In this document: piece by piece, positions 16,645 through 24,534 of the stretch | How positions within the stretch are numbered: position 1 is the first letter of the stretch | How the letters are laid out: each line of letters opens with the position of its first letter | Origin: Rikenellaceae bacterium UBA1749 | Lineage (GTDB): Bacteria; Bacteroidota; Bacteroidia; Bacteroidales; Rikenellaceae | DNA length: 32,030 bases | Reading direction: 5' to 3' | Assembly: GCA_002315675.1 (NCBI GenBank) | Contig: DCHP01000010.1 | Span: forward strand, 14,942-46,971 | The notes under the pieces: model-generated | What the model was told of the DNA's origin: nothing | Seen by the model: only the letters and a program-made list of their open reading frames with translations | The model's database searches: none | Program-made: the position numbers and the translations under genes

Positions 16645-17655
16645 TTATTGCTCAGAGCTATCCCATGTGATTATTCTATCGCCTTCAACATAAATGAGTA
16701 TACCTCTGAGATTGTATTTTTTGATGAACGTTTTACTCCATTCTGTCCCACCGACCATACATGCTGTTGCATATCCATCTGCAAGTGCAGTGTTTTTCGC
16801 AATTATTGTTGCGGAAAGAAGATTGTGACTTACTGAATGTCCACTTCTGGGATCAATGGTATGGGTCACTTTCCCGGCAATGGAATCGATTAAAAATTTT
16901 CTGTAGTTGCCTGATGTCGCCAGACCTTTATGGCCATCAAGTTCTACTTTGGTGATTAAGTCGGCACCTGGAGAATAATTGCCGTCTATTGGTCTGTCAA
17001 TCCCGATTCTCCATGGGTTACCGGATGAATTTTTCCCTTTTGTTGTGATTTCACCACCTATTTCTATCAGGTAGTTGTCAATATCAAGAGAATCAAAGAA
17101 TCTTCCTACCAGATCTACTGAATATCCCTTTGCTATTGCATTAAAGTCTAAGGATATCCGGTTGTTGTTTCTGCCAACTGTATCCCCGGAAATGAATATC
17201 TTGTCAAAACCGACATATTCCATAACAGAATCTATCTGAGTTTCTGAAGGATTCCTGAGTTTATTGTCTTCACCGAATCCCCACATTTTTATCAAAGGTC
17301 TTAGAGTAGGATCAAATAAATGATTGCTTTGCTCGAAAATTGTCTGACTTATGCTGTAACATTCCTTGAACCTTTCAGTTGCAATCATTTTTTCTCCACG
17401 ATTAAATTTAGAGATGGCAGATTCCTTGCGGTAAATTGAAAACTCCTCTTCAAATTCATCAATAATAGTTGCAATGTCGCTTTGGAGATCATGATCAAAT
17501 TCGTATATGATACGATATGTGGTCCCTTCCGCTGCTCCGACATTGGTATGATATCTATAACTCTTATGGCTGCATCCGCTGAAAAGGAATATGGATGTTA
17601 ACAGGACCAGTGCGAAATGAATATAATCAATAGTCAGGGTTTTATTTAGTCTCAT
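16645..17655 (-). CDS. apbE: FAD:protein FMN transferase, lipoprotein
   Basis: 336 residues. The signal ends in a lipobox (LFSGC, Cys28), so the enzyme is anchored on the periplasmic side. ApbE family features are EGTTYRIIYE near the start, FSIYRKESAISKFN, LDFNAIAKGYSVD, YLIEIGGEI, GNPWRIGIDRP, GLATSGNYRKF and THTIDPRSGHSV, which together form the FAD/Mg site. It attaches FMN through a phosphoester to Thr/Ser of proteins such as NqrB/NqrC or RnfG/RnfD. The start overlaps the trkA stop by 4 bases, so the two are translated from one mRNA. The small Cys-rich protein encoded at 19044 may serve the same respiratory complex. Confidence 0.93.
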   Translation of the reverse strand: MRLNKTLTIDYIHFALVLLTSIFLFSGCSHKSYRYHTNVGAAEGTTYRIIYEFDHDLQSDIATIIDEFEEEFSIYRKESAISKFNRGEKMIATERFKECYSISQTIFEQSNHLFDPTLRPLIKMWGFGEDNKLRNPSETQIDSVMEYVGFDKIFISGDTVGRNNNRISLDFNAIAKGYSVDLVGRFFDSLDIDNYLIEIGGEITTKGKNSSGNPWRIGIDRPIDGNYSPGADLITKVELDGHKGLATSGNYRKFLIDSIAGKVTHTIDPRSGHSVSHNLLSATIIAKNTALADGYATACMVGGTEWSKTFIKKYNLRGILIYVEGDRIITWDSSEQ

Positions 17656-18992
17656 TCAAAAAACTTTCCAATTTTACTTATTGCTTCTGGTAATGCGAAT
17701 ACTACAACCCTGTCATACGCCTTCAACTCTGTATTTCCTACCGCGATAAAAGTTTTGTTGTCACGGACAACTCCACCTATAATAGCTCCTTCCGGGAAGT
17801 TGAGGTGCTTGATTTTCCCTCGTGTAACAGAACTGTCAGGTTTGACTATGAATTCAAGAACTTCAGCTCTACTGCCATTAAGACATTTTATAGCCTGAAC
17901 ATCCACATTCATAGTGAATCCGAAAATTGCACTTGCAGTGATTAGTTTCTTATTTATGATTGTGTCAATACCGATGCTCTTGGCAAGGGAAACGAAATTA
18001 AGATTTTCGACTTCTGCGATAATCTTTTTAACCCCCATTTTTTTTGCAAACATCGATGTCAGGATGTTTGTCTCTGACCTGCCCGTCAATGCGATAAAGG
18101 CATCCATCTCCTCAATCCCTTCATCCAGCATGACTTCCATGTTTCTACCATCCTCATTAAGGATTAGAGTATTATCCAGAGCTTCTGCGAGATTGTATGC
18201 TTTTTCCGCATCGTAATCAACCAGTTTGATGTTCATTTCATCCTGGAGTGTCTCAGCTATAAGTCTTGCGATTCTACTTCCACCAAGAATCATAATATTC
18301 TTGACTTCAAGATCCTTCTTACCGATTAATTCGGTGACAAAACTCATATTTTCCTTCAGGGAAATGATATAAATCATGTCTCCAATCTTGAATTTATCAT
18401 CACCTCTTGGAATAATGGTGTCATCACCACGTGTAATGGCGATGGTGCGGATATCCATATTATGCTGGTTCTGCGACACCTCAAGCAGTGTTTTGCCAAT
18501 AATGGAAGAACTCTCGTCAAGTCTGAATGCCAGTAGTGCCAGTCGTCCGCCGGAAAAGTCTATATATTCCGAAGAAGAACTATGTCCAAGTAATGTGACT
18601 ACTTGTCGCGCAGCTATTTTTTCAGGATAGAACATGTAGTCAATTCCCATCTTTATGAAAATTTCCTTATGGTCTGGCTGTAAATACTGACTGTTGTCTA
18701 TTCTGGCTATGGCTTTCTTGGCACCTAAGGCTTTTGCAACGGATGCGGAAATAATATTGTCTTTTTCATTCGAGGAAACGGCAATATAAAGATTGGCTGA
18801 AGATATACCACTATCTTTCAGGACATCGAACATGGTGATATCTCCGTGAATTGTTATGATGTCAGCTCCATTTGATGCTTCCTGAAGTTTTTTCTCATCA
18901 TCATCAATAAGGGTAATTTCGTGGTTTTCCTCTGATAACATTTTGGCAAGATGACTACCAACATCTCCAGCTCCGCCGATAACTATTCTCAT
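17652..18992 (-). CDS. trkA: Trk potassium uptake regulatory protein TrkA
   Basis: 446 residues arranged as two RCK units, each a Rossmann NAD-binding half and a TrkA-C half. The first begins MRIVIGGAGDVGSHLA with LIDDDEKKLQ; the second begins near residue 230 with IMILGGSRIARLIAETL and VDYDAEKAYNL. TrkA-C segments near 140-220 (LLEVSQNQHNMDI, FKIGDMIYIIS) and 365-440 (AIIGGVVRDNKTFIAVG, YDRVVVFAL) complete them. TrkA gates the TrkH/TrkG potassium channel from the cytoplasm in response to nucleotides. No trkH lies next to it here; apbE follows instead. A minus-strand TACATTTG box (19026 down to 19019) probably starts its transcription. Confidence 0.93.
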   Translation of the reverse strand: MRIVIGGAGDVGSHLAKMLSEENHEITLIDDDEKKLQEASNGADIITIHGDITMFDVLKDSGISSANLYIAVSSNEKDNIISASVAKALGAKKAIARIDNSQYLQPDHKEIFIKMGIDYMFYPEKIAARQVVTLLGHSSSSEYIDFSGGRLALLAFRLDESSSIIGKTLLEVSQNQHNMDIRTIAITRGDDTIIPRGDDKFKIGDMIYIISLKENMSFVTELIGKKDLEVKNIMILGGSRIARLIAETLQDEMNIKLVDYDAEKAYNLAEALDNTLILNEDGRNMEVMLDEGIEEMDAFIALTGRSETNILTSMFAKKMGVKKIIAEVENLNFVSLAKSIGIDTIINKKLITASAIFGFTMNVDVQAIKCLNGSRAEVLEFIVKPDSSVTRGKIKHLNFPEGAIIGGVVRDNKTFIAVGNTELKAYDRVVVFALPEAISKIGKFFE

Positions 18993-19018
18993 GACTTAAT
19001 TTCCACTTTAATTAAAAG

Positions 19019-19034
19019 CAAATGTATATATTTG
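19019..19034. promoter_or_regulatory. Back-to-back divergent -7 boxes
   Basis: CAAATGTA (19019-19026, TACATTTG on the minus strand) directly abuts TATATTTG (19027-19034, plus). Both fit TAnnTTTG, and together they form a near-perfect 16-base palindrome. The minus box has TTTC 19 bases upstream, near the -33 consensus; the plus box lacks a clear -33. They would drive trkA-apbE leftward and the small membrane protein rightward. Confidence 0.55.
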
Positions 19035-19043
19035 CAACTAAAT

Positions 19044-19307
19044 ATGAAAACAATTCTATTTACTATACTTTTTGCAATCGGTGCAGTTGCTTTTATGTTC
19101 ATTGGGCTTTCCATTACAAGAATCAGGAAAGGACACGACATTCAGGGGGAGGTCGGCGAAAATCCTGATATGAAAAAGCTTGGTCTTGATTGTGCTATCC
19201 GTGATATGGAAAAAGCAAGTGCTGTTGTCAAGGATAAGGATGATAGGATTCTTGGTTGCGGAGGCAGAGTCTGTGAAACCTGTCAGGAACATTTCTGTAA
19301 GGACTAG
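19044..19307 (+). CDS. Small Cys-rich membrane protein, possibly NqrM-like
   Basis: 87 residues from ATG 19044. One N-terminal membrane helix (4-24) is followed by a basic turn (RIRKG) and a soluble tail ending in a cysteine cluster (Cys72, Cys77, Cys80, Cys85) with CGG at 72-74. The plan of one helix followed by CGG and further cysteines resembles NqrM (DUF539), which is needed for iron delivery to the Na+-pumping NADH:quinone reductase, and the neighbouring apbE would supply FMN to the same complex. The alignment by eye is loose, so this is a suggestion. The cysteines could equally bind another metal. Its -7 box ends only 9 bases before the ATG, implying a very short leader. Confidence 0.5.
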   Translation: MKTILFTILFAIGAVAFMFIGLSITRIRKGHDIQGEVGENPDMKKLGLDCAIRDMEKASAVVKDKDDRILGCGGRVCETCQEHFCKD

Positions 19308-19441
19308 AGTACCATTTAACACTTTCCATTTGTTTTCTCACCGCAGCGTTATTCTCATTGCAGACTCGAGCATGAACCTCAGTTTGTAGTTTTTCTGATT
19401 AAACATCACCTTCAAGTGACTTGATTCAGAACAAACAATGA

Positions 19442-19472
19442 TTTGTAATTGTTGCTAATATTTGTAACTTTG
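19442..19472 (+). promoter_or_regulatory. Canonical Bacteroidota promoter of the ten-gene cluster
   Basis: TTTG at 19442-19445, a 19-base spacer, then TAACTTTG at 19465-19472 match the -33 and -7 consensus exactly. Transcription would begin near 19479, about 16 bases before the cytochrome gene's ATG at 19495. It is the best promoter in the window. Confidence 0.85.
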
Positions 19473-19494
19473 TATGATATAGTTACATAATCAC

Positions 19495-21258
19495 ATGAAA
19501 AGGTTTTCTTTTTGTTTATTATTGGGGTTTGCTTCCGTCCTTTCCATATTTGCAGAAGGTCTGGATCTTGGTGCAAATCCTTTGTTCATAACTTCGATTA
19601 CTGAAACTTCCAATGGCGTAGCTTTGGCATCAAAGGATGGTAAGTGGGTCAAAATATTTGACAAAAATTTTTCGTCCGTAATAAAATCGTGGGAATTTGA
19701 TACTTCTGCAATGGCGGTTGCTACATCAAAAGAACATTTGTTTGTGTCAACAGCTGATAATAAGCTATGGGCAATAAATCTTGAAACAGGTGATAAAAAG
19801 TCAACAAATACTGCCTCAGGCCCAAACTTTCTTGTTGCAAATGGTTCAAGTGTTTGGGTTCTCGAACAATGGCAGGGCACGGTATCTGAGTATTCGATGG
19901 AAGATCTGTCTCTGAAACAGAGCGTGAAGGTTATCCGTGAACCTAAAGCCGGTGTCTTCTCTAAGGATGGCAAATACCTTTTTATTGCAAATTTTATCCC
20001 GGCAACAGCGTCCAACATGGATTATGTCGCTGCTGATGTTTCTGTTATCGATGTATCGGCAGGTCAGGTAGTAACCAACATCAAATTGGCAAATGGCAGT
20101 AATGCCCTGAGGGGTATCACCATATCGGAAGATGGCAAATATGTATTTGTCTCCCATAATATGGGACGTTTTGCTGTTCCTGCAACTCAGTTGCTTCAAG
20201 GATGGATGAATACATCTGCAATGAGTGTCATAGATGTGAACAATCTTAAATATGTCGGTGCTGTCATTCTTGATGAACCTGAGAGGGGTGCTGCTGGCAT
20301 CTGGGACATCAAGTCAGTAGGAGGGAAAATCTTTATCAGTCATAGCGGAACACATGATATCAGTATTGTAGATTACAAATCTTTTACTGAGAAACTGGAA
20401 TCATATCCAGGAGATGTTGAGGCTCTTGCGTATGATTTACGTTTTATGTATGGACTTCGCAAAAGGGTTCCACTAGAAGGTAACGGACCTAGAAATATAG
20501 CAATTGTCGGCGATAAGATTGTTGCCCCGATGTATTTCTCTGATACGATTGATATACTTGGGATAGAAAGTGAAGAAGTCGAGTCTGTCGTTCCGCTTGT
20601 AGTAAACAGGCAGGAAACAGACGCTCAGAAAGGTGAGAAAATTTTTAACGATGCAACTCATTGTTTCCAGAACTGGCAGTCATGTAATGGATGTCATCCG
20701 GGCGATGCAAGAAATGATGGTATGAACTGGGACCAGATGAATGATGGAATAGGTAACTCCAAAAATTGTAAGAGTCTGTTGTTCTCGATTCAAACCCCGC
20801 CAAGTATGATATCCGGAATCAGGGAAACGGCTCAACTTGCAAACAGAAAAGGTTTTTTCCATGTGCAGTTCTATGATATCCCTGAAGAACTGGCCAAATG
20901 TGTTGATGCATATACTACAAGTCTGAAACCAGTACCAAGTCCATATCTGGTTGATGGTCACCTTTCAGAAAAAGCAATGGCTGGTGAAAAGGTATTTGAA
21001 AGACTGAAATGCAGCGAATGTCATAATGGTCCGTACTTTACTGACAAACAGATGCATAGAATAGGCGAAGATATTGAGTTTGAAAATGGATGGGATACTC
21101 CGACACTAAGGGAAGTATGGCGTACAGCCCCTTATTTGTTTGACGGACGTGCTGAAACATTAAAGGATGTATTTCTTAAGTTCCGTCACGGACTGGATGG
21201 TAAGAAAGTGCCTGAAAAGGACATAGACCTTCTAGTTGAATATGTTCAATCATTGTAG
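19495..21258 (+). CDS. Exported beta-propeller / di-haem cytochrome c peroxidase-like protein
   Basis: 587 residues. A signal peptide (1-20, FASVLSIFA) exports it to the periplasm. Residues about 25-370 form a YVTN-type beta-propeller (TSKEHLFVSTADNKLWAIN, VFSKDGKYLFIANF, TISEDGKYVFVSHNMG). The C-terminal part is a MauG/cytochrome c peroxidase-like domain with two haem c sites, CNGCH (397-401) and CSECH (506-510), and the family signature TPTLREVWRTAPYLFDGRAETL near the end. Classical members reduce peroxide; MauG-like relatives oxidise protein or small-molecule substrates. Two haems fit either. Cytochrome c maturation must exist elsewhere. It is first of ten co-directional genes, 2 bases before the next, behind a canonical promoter. 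Confidence 0.88.
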   Translation: MKRFSFCLLLGFASVLSIFAEGLDLGANPLFITSITETSNGVALASKDGKWVKIFDKNFSSVIKSWEFDTSAMAVATSKEHLFVSTADNKLWAINLETGDKKSTNTASGPNFLVANGSSVWVLEQWQGTVSEYSMEDLSLKQSVKVIREPKAGVFSKDGKYLFIANFIPATASNMDYVAADVSVIDVSAGQVVTNIKLANGSNALRGITISEDGKYVFVSHNMGRFAVPATQLLQGWMNTSAMSVIDVNNLKYVGAVILDEPERGAAGIWDIKSVGGKIFISHSGTHDISIVDYKSFTEKLESYPGDVEALAYDLRFMYGLRKRVPLEGNGPRNIAIVGDKIVAPMYFSDTIDILGIESEEVESVVPLVVNRQETDAQKGEKIFNDATHCFQNWQSCNGCHPGDARNDGMNWDQMNDGIGNSKNCKSLLFSIQTPPSMISGIRETAQLANRKGFFHVQFYDIPEELAKCVDAYTTSLKPVPSPYLVDGHLSEKAMAGEKVFERLKCSECHNGPYFTDKQMHRIGEDIEFENGWDTPTLREVWRTAPYLFDGRAETLKDVFLKFRHGLDGKKVPEKDIDLLVEYVQSL

Positions 21259-21260
21259 AT

Positions 21261-22400
21261 ATGTATTTTCAATATAATATATATAAAAGTAGCATGACTG
21301 ATTTATCAGAGGCAGTACAGGAATTGTTGTCCGGAATACCAGATGGTAAAATTCCTGTGAGACTGGTGTTTTTCGGTAATTCGTATGATAATGTCGGATA
21401 TCTGAAAAAACGGGATATGGTTTTATCTTCTGTATCAAAGTATTATGGGCAGGACAGACCACTAGTTACATTTGTTGCCCAGGAACCAATTGATGCGACG
21501 TTGTATCTTGAATGCCATCTTGTTGACAAGCCGCAACAGGATAGATTGTCCTTTAGGAATCTGTCAGGTGTCGAGTATGCATTAGTCAACATTGATGGTA
21601 ATAAGTTGCTTCTGACGGAGGGAATTCTGCCATCAAGTCTAGATATCCCCATGAAGGATCAGGCTCTTGAGGTTTTTGACAAATTGGAAAAGATACTGTC
21701 ATACGAGGGTTTACCTATATCCTCTATTGACAGACAGTGGAATTATATTGAAGATATTGTAGGCGAAAAGTATCCAGGGTTGCAAAACTACCAGCAGCTC
21801 AACGATGCCAGATCATTGTTCTATTCTAAAACTGATTGGAAGAATGGTTACCCGGCAGCAACGGGTATTGGGACACAGTCAGGAGGAATAATGGTGGAAG
21901 TTGATGCGGCGTCCATGGAAAATCTTGTCCGTATTCCGATTGACAATGCTCTGCAGGTTGCAGCTCATGCTTATTCCAACGATGTCCTGGTTGGAAAGGA
22001 CGAATCAAAGACAACTCCTAAGTTTGAACGCGCGAAGGCGGTAATCCGCAATAATGATAATGGAACCTCTGATGTGATGGTGTATGTGTCAGGAACAGCA
22101 GCCATCAGGGGGGAAGAAAGTTTGTTTGGAGTAGGAATTGAGAAACAGACAATAATTACCCTTGAAAATATTGAATACCTAATTTCAAAAAAAACAATAA
22201 ATCATAATAACATTGTTTTGGATAAAGATTTATTTGTTACTACCTTTAGGGTATACTTGAAAAATAGAACTGAATTTGAAAAGGCTAGGGATATTATTTC
22301 ATCCAGATATCCAAGGACTCCGGTCCTGTTTGTCTTAAGTGATGTGTGTAGACCTGAACTGCTCATTGAAATTGAAGGTACAGTTGGAATTAATAACTAA
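21261..22400 (+). CDS. Chorismatase-family (FkbO/Hyg5/XanB2-like) protein
   Basis: 379 residues from ATG 21261, 2 bases after the cytochrome stop; ATG 21294 would give 368. The C-terminal two thirds resemble chorismatases, which have a double RidA/YjgF-like fold: RQWNYIEDIV (from 158), YQQLNDARSLFY, NGYPAATGIGTQSGGIMVEV (Pro198-Gly202), KFERAKAV and VYVSGTAAIRGEESL (Ser277-Ala280). Chorismatases hydrolyse chorismate to pyruvate plus a dihydroxycyclohexadienoate or hydroxybenzoate. The N-terminal 140 residues are weakly conserved by eye. Which product type applies cannot be judged, and a non-chorismate Rid-type deaminase role is possible. No signal peptide is obvious, so it is probably cytoplasmic, unlike its upstream neighbour. 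Confidence 0.7.
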   Translation: MYFQYNIYKSSMTDLSEAVQELLSGIPDGKIPVRLVFFGNSYDNVGYLKKRDMVLSSVSKYYGQDRPLVTFVAQEPIDATLYLECHLVDKPQQDRLSFRNLSGVEYALVNIDGNKLLLTEGILPSSLDIPMKDQALEVFDKLEKILSYEGLPISSIDRQWNYIEDIVGEKYPGLQNYQQLNDARSLFYSKTDWKNGYPAATGIGTQSGGIMVEVDAASMENLVRIPIDNALQVAAHAYSNDVLVGKDESKTTPKFERAKAVIRNNDNGTSDVMVYVSGTAAIRGEESLFGVGIEKQTIITLENIEYLISKKTINHNNIVLDKDLFVTTFRVYLKNRTEFEKARDIISSRYPRTPVLFVLSDVCRPELLIEIEGTVGINN

Positions 22401-22413
22401 AAAAAATAAGATT

Positions 22414-23109
22414 ATGAAAAAGATTGTTTTAATGTTGGCCTGCGTTGCGATATTTACAGCATGTGGAAATACCGCTACAGAATGCGCATGCAAAGGCGAA
22501 AAATGTGAAAAATGTATGAAAGCAGAAAAGAAATTTGTCAGCAAGTATACTAACGCTGATTTTTACAAAGATGGTGTATTCCAGGAAGAAGTCGCAAAAC
22601 AAGCTTTCATTGAAATGTTTGAATTCTACGATTACCCTATTACTGATTATCTAAAAGAGAATTGGTGGTTCATTGACTTCGGTCTAGGTGATTTTGAACA
22701 TTGCGGTATGGGTGGAGTATTCTGGGTTAATGATCCAGACTATGGATATTTTGCACATGATATTTATCTTCTTCCAAACCAGATGCTACCAGAACATAAA
22801 CATGTTCCAACCAATTTCCCTGTTAAGATGGAAAGTTGGATGGTACGTAATGGATGGGCATACAATTTCTCTGAAGTCGGCGAAGAAACACCAGGTTGGG
22901 AAAATATCGTTCCAGAAAGTCAGAAATCATGTCTTGTATCAAAACATTATGTAAAACAAAATGTTGGTGATATTATCCATCTTCGTAATGCCGGTGAACA
23001 GACATGGCACTTCCTTGTAGGTGGTGATCAGGGTGCTATCGTTCACGAATGGGCTCGTTACCATGATGGTACCGGTAACCGTTATACTAACACAAAAGCT
23101 GTTATGTAA
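22414..23109 (+). CDS. Cupin lipoprotein, sugar-isomerase-like
   Basis: 231 residues from ATG 22414, 13 bases after the previous stop. The N-terminus is a lipoprotein signal (IFTAC, Cys17) followed by a Cys/Lys-rich linker (Cys24, 26, 31, 34). The rest is a cupin barrel with putative metal ligands His128, His130, Glu140 and His199 in PEHKH...KMESWMVRNG and EQTWHFLVGG. The spacing and the words KMESWMVRNG and HEWARYHDGTGNRYTN recall D-lyxose isomerase-type cupins (KMEDIINRGG and DNRF), which interconvert aldoses and ketoses. If the lipobox is real, the enzyme acts outside the cytoplasm, which is odd for a sugar isomerase. The next gene starts 2 bases after its stop. Confidence 0.65.
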   Translation: MKKIVLMLACVAIFTACGNTATECACKGEKCEKCMKAEKKFVSKYTNADFYKDGVFQEEVAKQAFIEMFEFYDYPITDYLKENWWFIDFGLGDFEHCGMGGVFWVNDPDYGYFAHDIYLLPNQMLPEHKHVPTNFPVKMESWMVRNGWAYNFSEVGEETPGWENIVPESQKSCLVSKHYVKQNVGDIIHLRNAGEQTWHFLVGGDQGAIVHEWARYHDGTGNRYTNTKAVM

Positions 23110-23111
23110 TT

Positions 23112-23435
23112 ATGAGAACGTTCAATCACATCGGTATTGTACATACCCAACCATTGGAAGGCGAATTCTACAATGAAGGTATGAAAGTTTACTTGACTGA
23201 TTTCAGTAAAAGTAAAAATCATATCGAGTGGCTTCGCTTCGATTCAGACAGTTGGATGCCTAAACTAATACAAACAGAAACTCACATCGCATATAATGTT
23301 ACCGACCTTAAGGAAGAACTTAAGGATGCAAAAGTTCTTCTTGAACCAGTAGATTGCGGTGATGACAATTGGATTGCCTTCATTGAAGAAGAAGGTATTG
23401 CAGTTGAGTTGATGTACCATGGTAAACTTAATTAA
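23112..23435 (+). CDS. Small VOC (glyoxalase/dioxygenase fold) protein
   Basis: 107 residues, somewhat shorter than a standard 120-130 residue VOC unit. FNHIGIVHT at the start, NHIEWLRF, THIAYNVTDL and EGIAVELMYHG give the expected ligand pattern His6, Glu39, His58 and Glu99 for one divalent metal. VOC proteins of this size include lactoylglutathione lyases, methylmalonyl-CoA epimerases and isomerases; the short loops suggest epimerase- or isomerase-type chemistry on a small hydroxy-ketone or CoA substrate, but this is not decided. It is cytoplasmic, packed 2 bases after the cupin gene and 12 bases before dhaK, so a role with the kinase substrate is reasonable. Confidence 0.75.
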   Translation: MRTFNHIGIVHTQPLEGEFYNEGMKVYLTDFSKSKNHIEWLRFDSDSWMPKLIQTETHIAYNVTDLKEELKDAKVLLEPVDCGDDNWIAFIEEEGIAVELMYHGKLN

Positions 23436-23447
23436 GGTCTAAAAAAA

Positions 23448-24452
23448 ATGAAGACAAAATTTATTAATTCAACAGAAAATATAACACCTGAGGTTCTTGA
23501 AGGTTATACTATGGCTTTCAAGGATAGGGTAGTCCTTGGTGGAGAAAATATTATCCTTAGAAAGAATGCAAAGTCTGCTGATAAAGTTGCCGTGGTGGCT
23601 TTTGGCGGATCAGGACACGAACCTGCAGTCAGTGGGTATGTAGGTGAAGGTATGCTGGATGCTTCTGTTGTAGGTGATATTTTTGCTGCCCCTGGTGCTC
23701 AGCGTCTTCTTCAGGGTATCGAACTTGTAAAACGTGATGCAGGTGTTCTTCTTCTTATCTTAAATCACGCAGGTGATATGATGAGTGGTAACATGGCAAG
23801 ACAGCTTGCTGAAAGAAAAGGTATCAAGATCAAATCAATCTATACTCATGATGATATTTCAGCAGGTCTTGATGCTGCTGACGAAGATCGTCGTGGTCTA
23901 GCCGGAGCAATTGTCATGTATAAGGTGCTGGGTGCTGCAGCTGAAGCTGGTTGTTCTCTTGATCAACTTGTTGAAATAGGTGAACGTCTTAACCAGAATA
24001 TTGCAACTTTAGCTGTCGCTACACGCAGTTGCACACATCCTCAGAACGGAGCAACCATCACATCTATTCCTGAAGGTAAGATGCAGATAGGTATGGGACA
24101 GCATGGTGAGGCAGGTCAGGGTGGTGATGAACCTATAGTTTCCGCTGACGAAACTGCTGAGAAGATGATTTCCCTTCTTATGAAGAAACTTGCAATCAAA
24201 TCAGGTGACAAGGTTGTACTTTATATTAATGGTGTAGGTTCATCTACATTGATGGAACAGCTATTGGTATATCGTGCTGCTGCAAAAATCCTTGAAGCTG
24301 CAGGTGCTGAAATAGTGGATGGATATGCCGGTGAAATGCTGACTGTCCAGGAACAGGGTGGTTTCCAGATGATTCTTGCTCGTCTTGATGATGAACAAGC
24401 AGACTATTATAAGAATTATCCTGCAAACGCTCCATATTGGACACGCAAGTAG
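23448..24452 (+). CDS. dhaK: Dihydroxyacetone kinase-type subunit DhaK
   Basis: 334 residues, close to E. coli DhaK (356). The substrate-binding half is intact: FGGSGHEPAVSGYVGEGML with His57, NHAGD with Asp110, and GMGQHGEAGQGG with His219, the histidine that forms the covalent hemiaminal with the ketone carbonyl. The C-terminal half has INGVGSSTLMEQLLVYR where E. coli has NNLGATPLSELYGVY. DhaK presents dihydroxyacetone, or a related hydroxyketone such as erythrulose, for phosphorylation by DhaL. Compared with E. coli the loop after GEAG is changed and a short segment is missing, so a non-DHA ketose is possible. A hairpin lies between it and dhaL. Confidence 0.92.
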   Translation: MKTKFINSTENITPEVLEGYTMAFKDRVVLGGENIILRKNAKSADKVAVVAFGGSGHEPAVSGYVGEGMLDASVVGDIFAAPGAQRLLQGIELVKRDAGVLLLILNHAGDMMSGNMARQLAERKGIKIKSIYTHDDISAGLDAADEDRRGLAGAIVMYKVLGAAAEAGCSLDQLVEIGERLNQNIATLAVATRSCTHPQNGATITSIPEGKMQIGMGQHGEAGQGGDEPIVSADETAEKMISLLMKKLAIKSGDKVVLYINGVGSSTLMEQLLVYRAAAKILEAAGAEIVDGYAGEMLTVQEQGGFQMILARLDDEQADYYKNYPANAPYWTRK

Positions 24453-24474
24453 GTTATAATCAATATATTTTTGC

Positions 24475-24508
24475 TAGCTGGGAGGTGTTTATATTCACCT
24501 TCCGGCTA
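24475..24508 (+). promoter_or_regulatory. Hairpin between dhaK and dhaL
   Basis: Arms TAGCTGGGAGGTG (24475-24487) and CACCTTCCGGCTA (24496-24508) pair over 13 bp with two G-U pairs around TTTATATT. No T-run follows (TTATGAGTTAA), so it is more likely an mRNA-stability or partial-attenuation element than a full terminator. Confidence 0.6.
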
Positions 24509-24534
24509 TTATGAGTTAAATATTACTATATATT

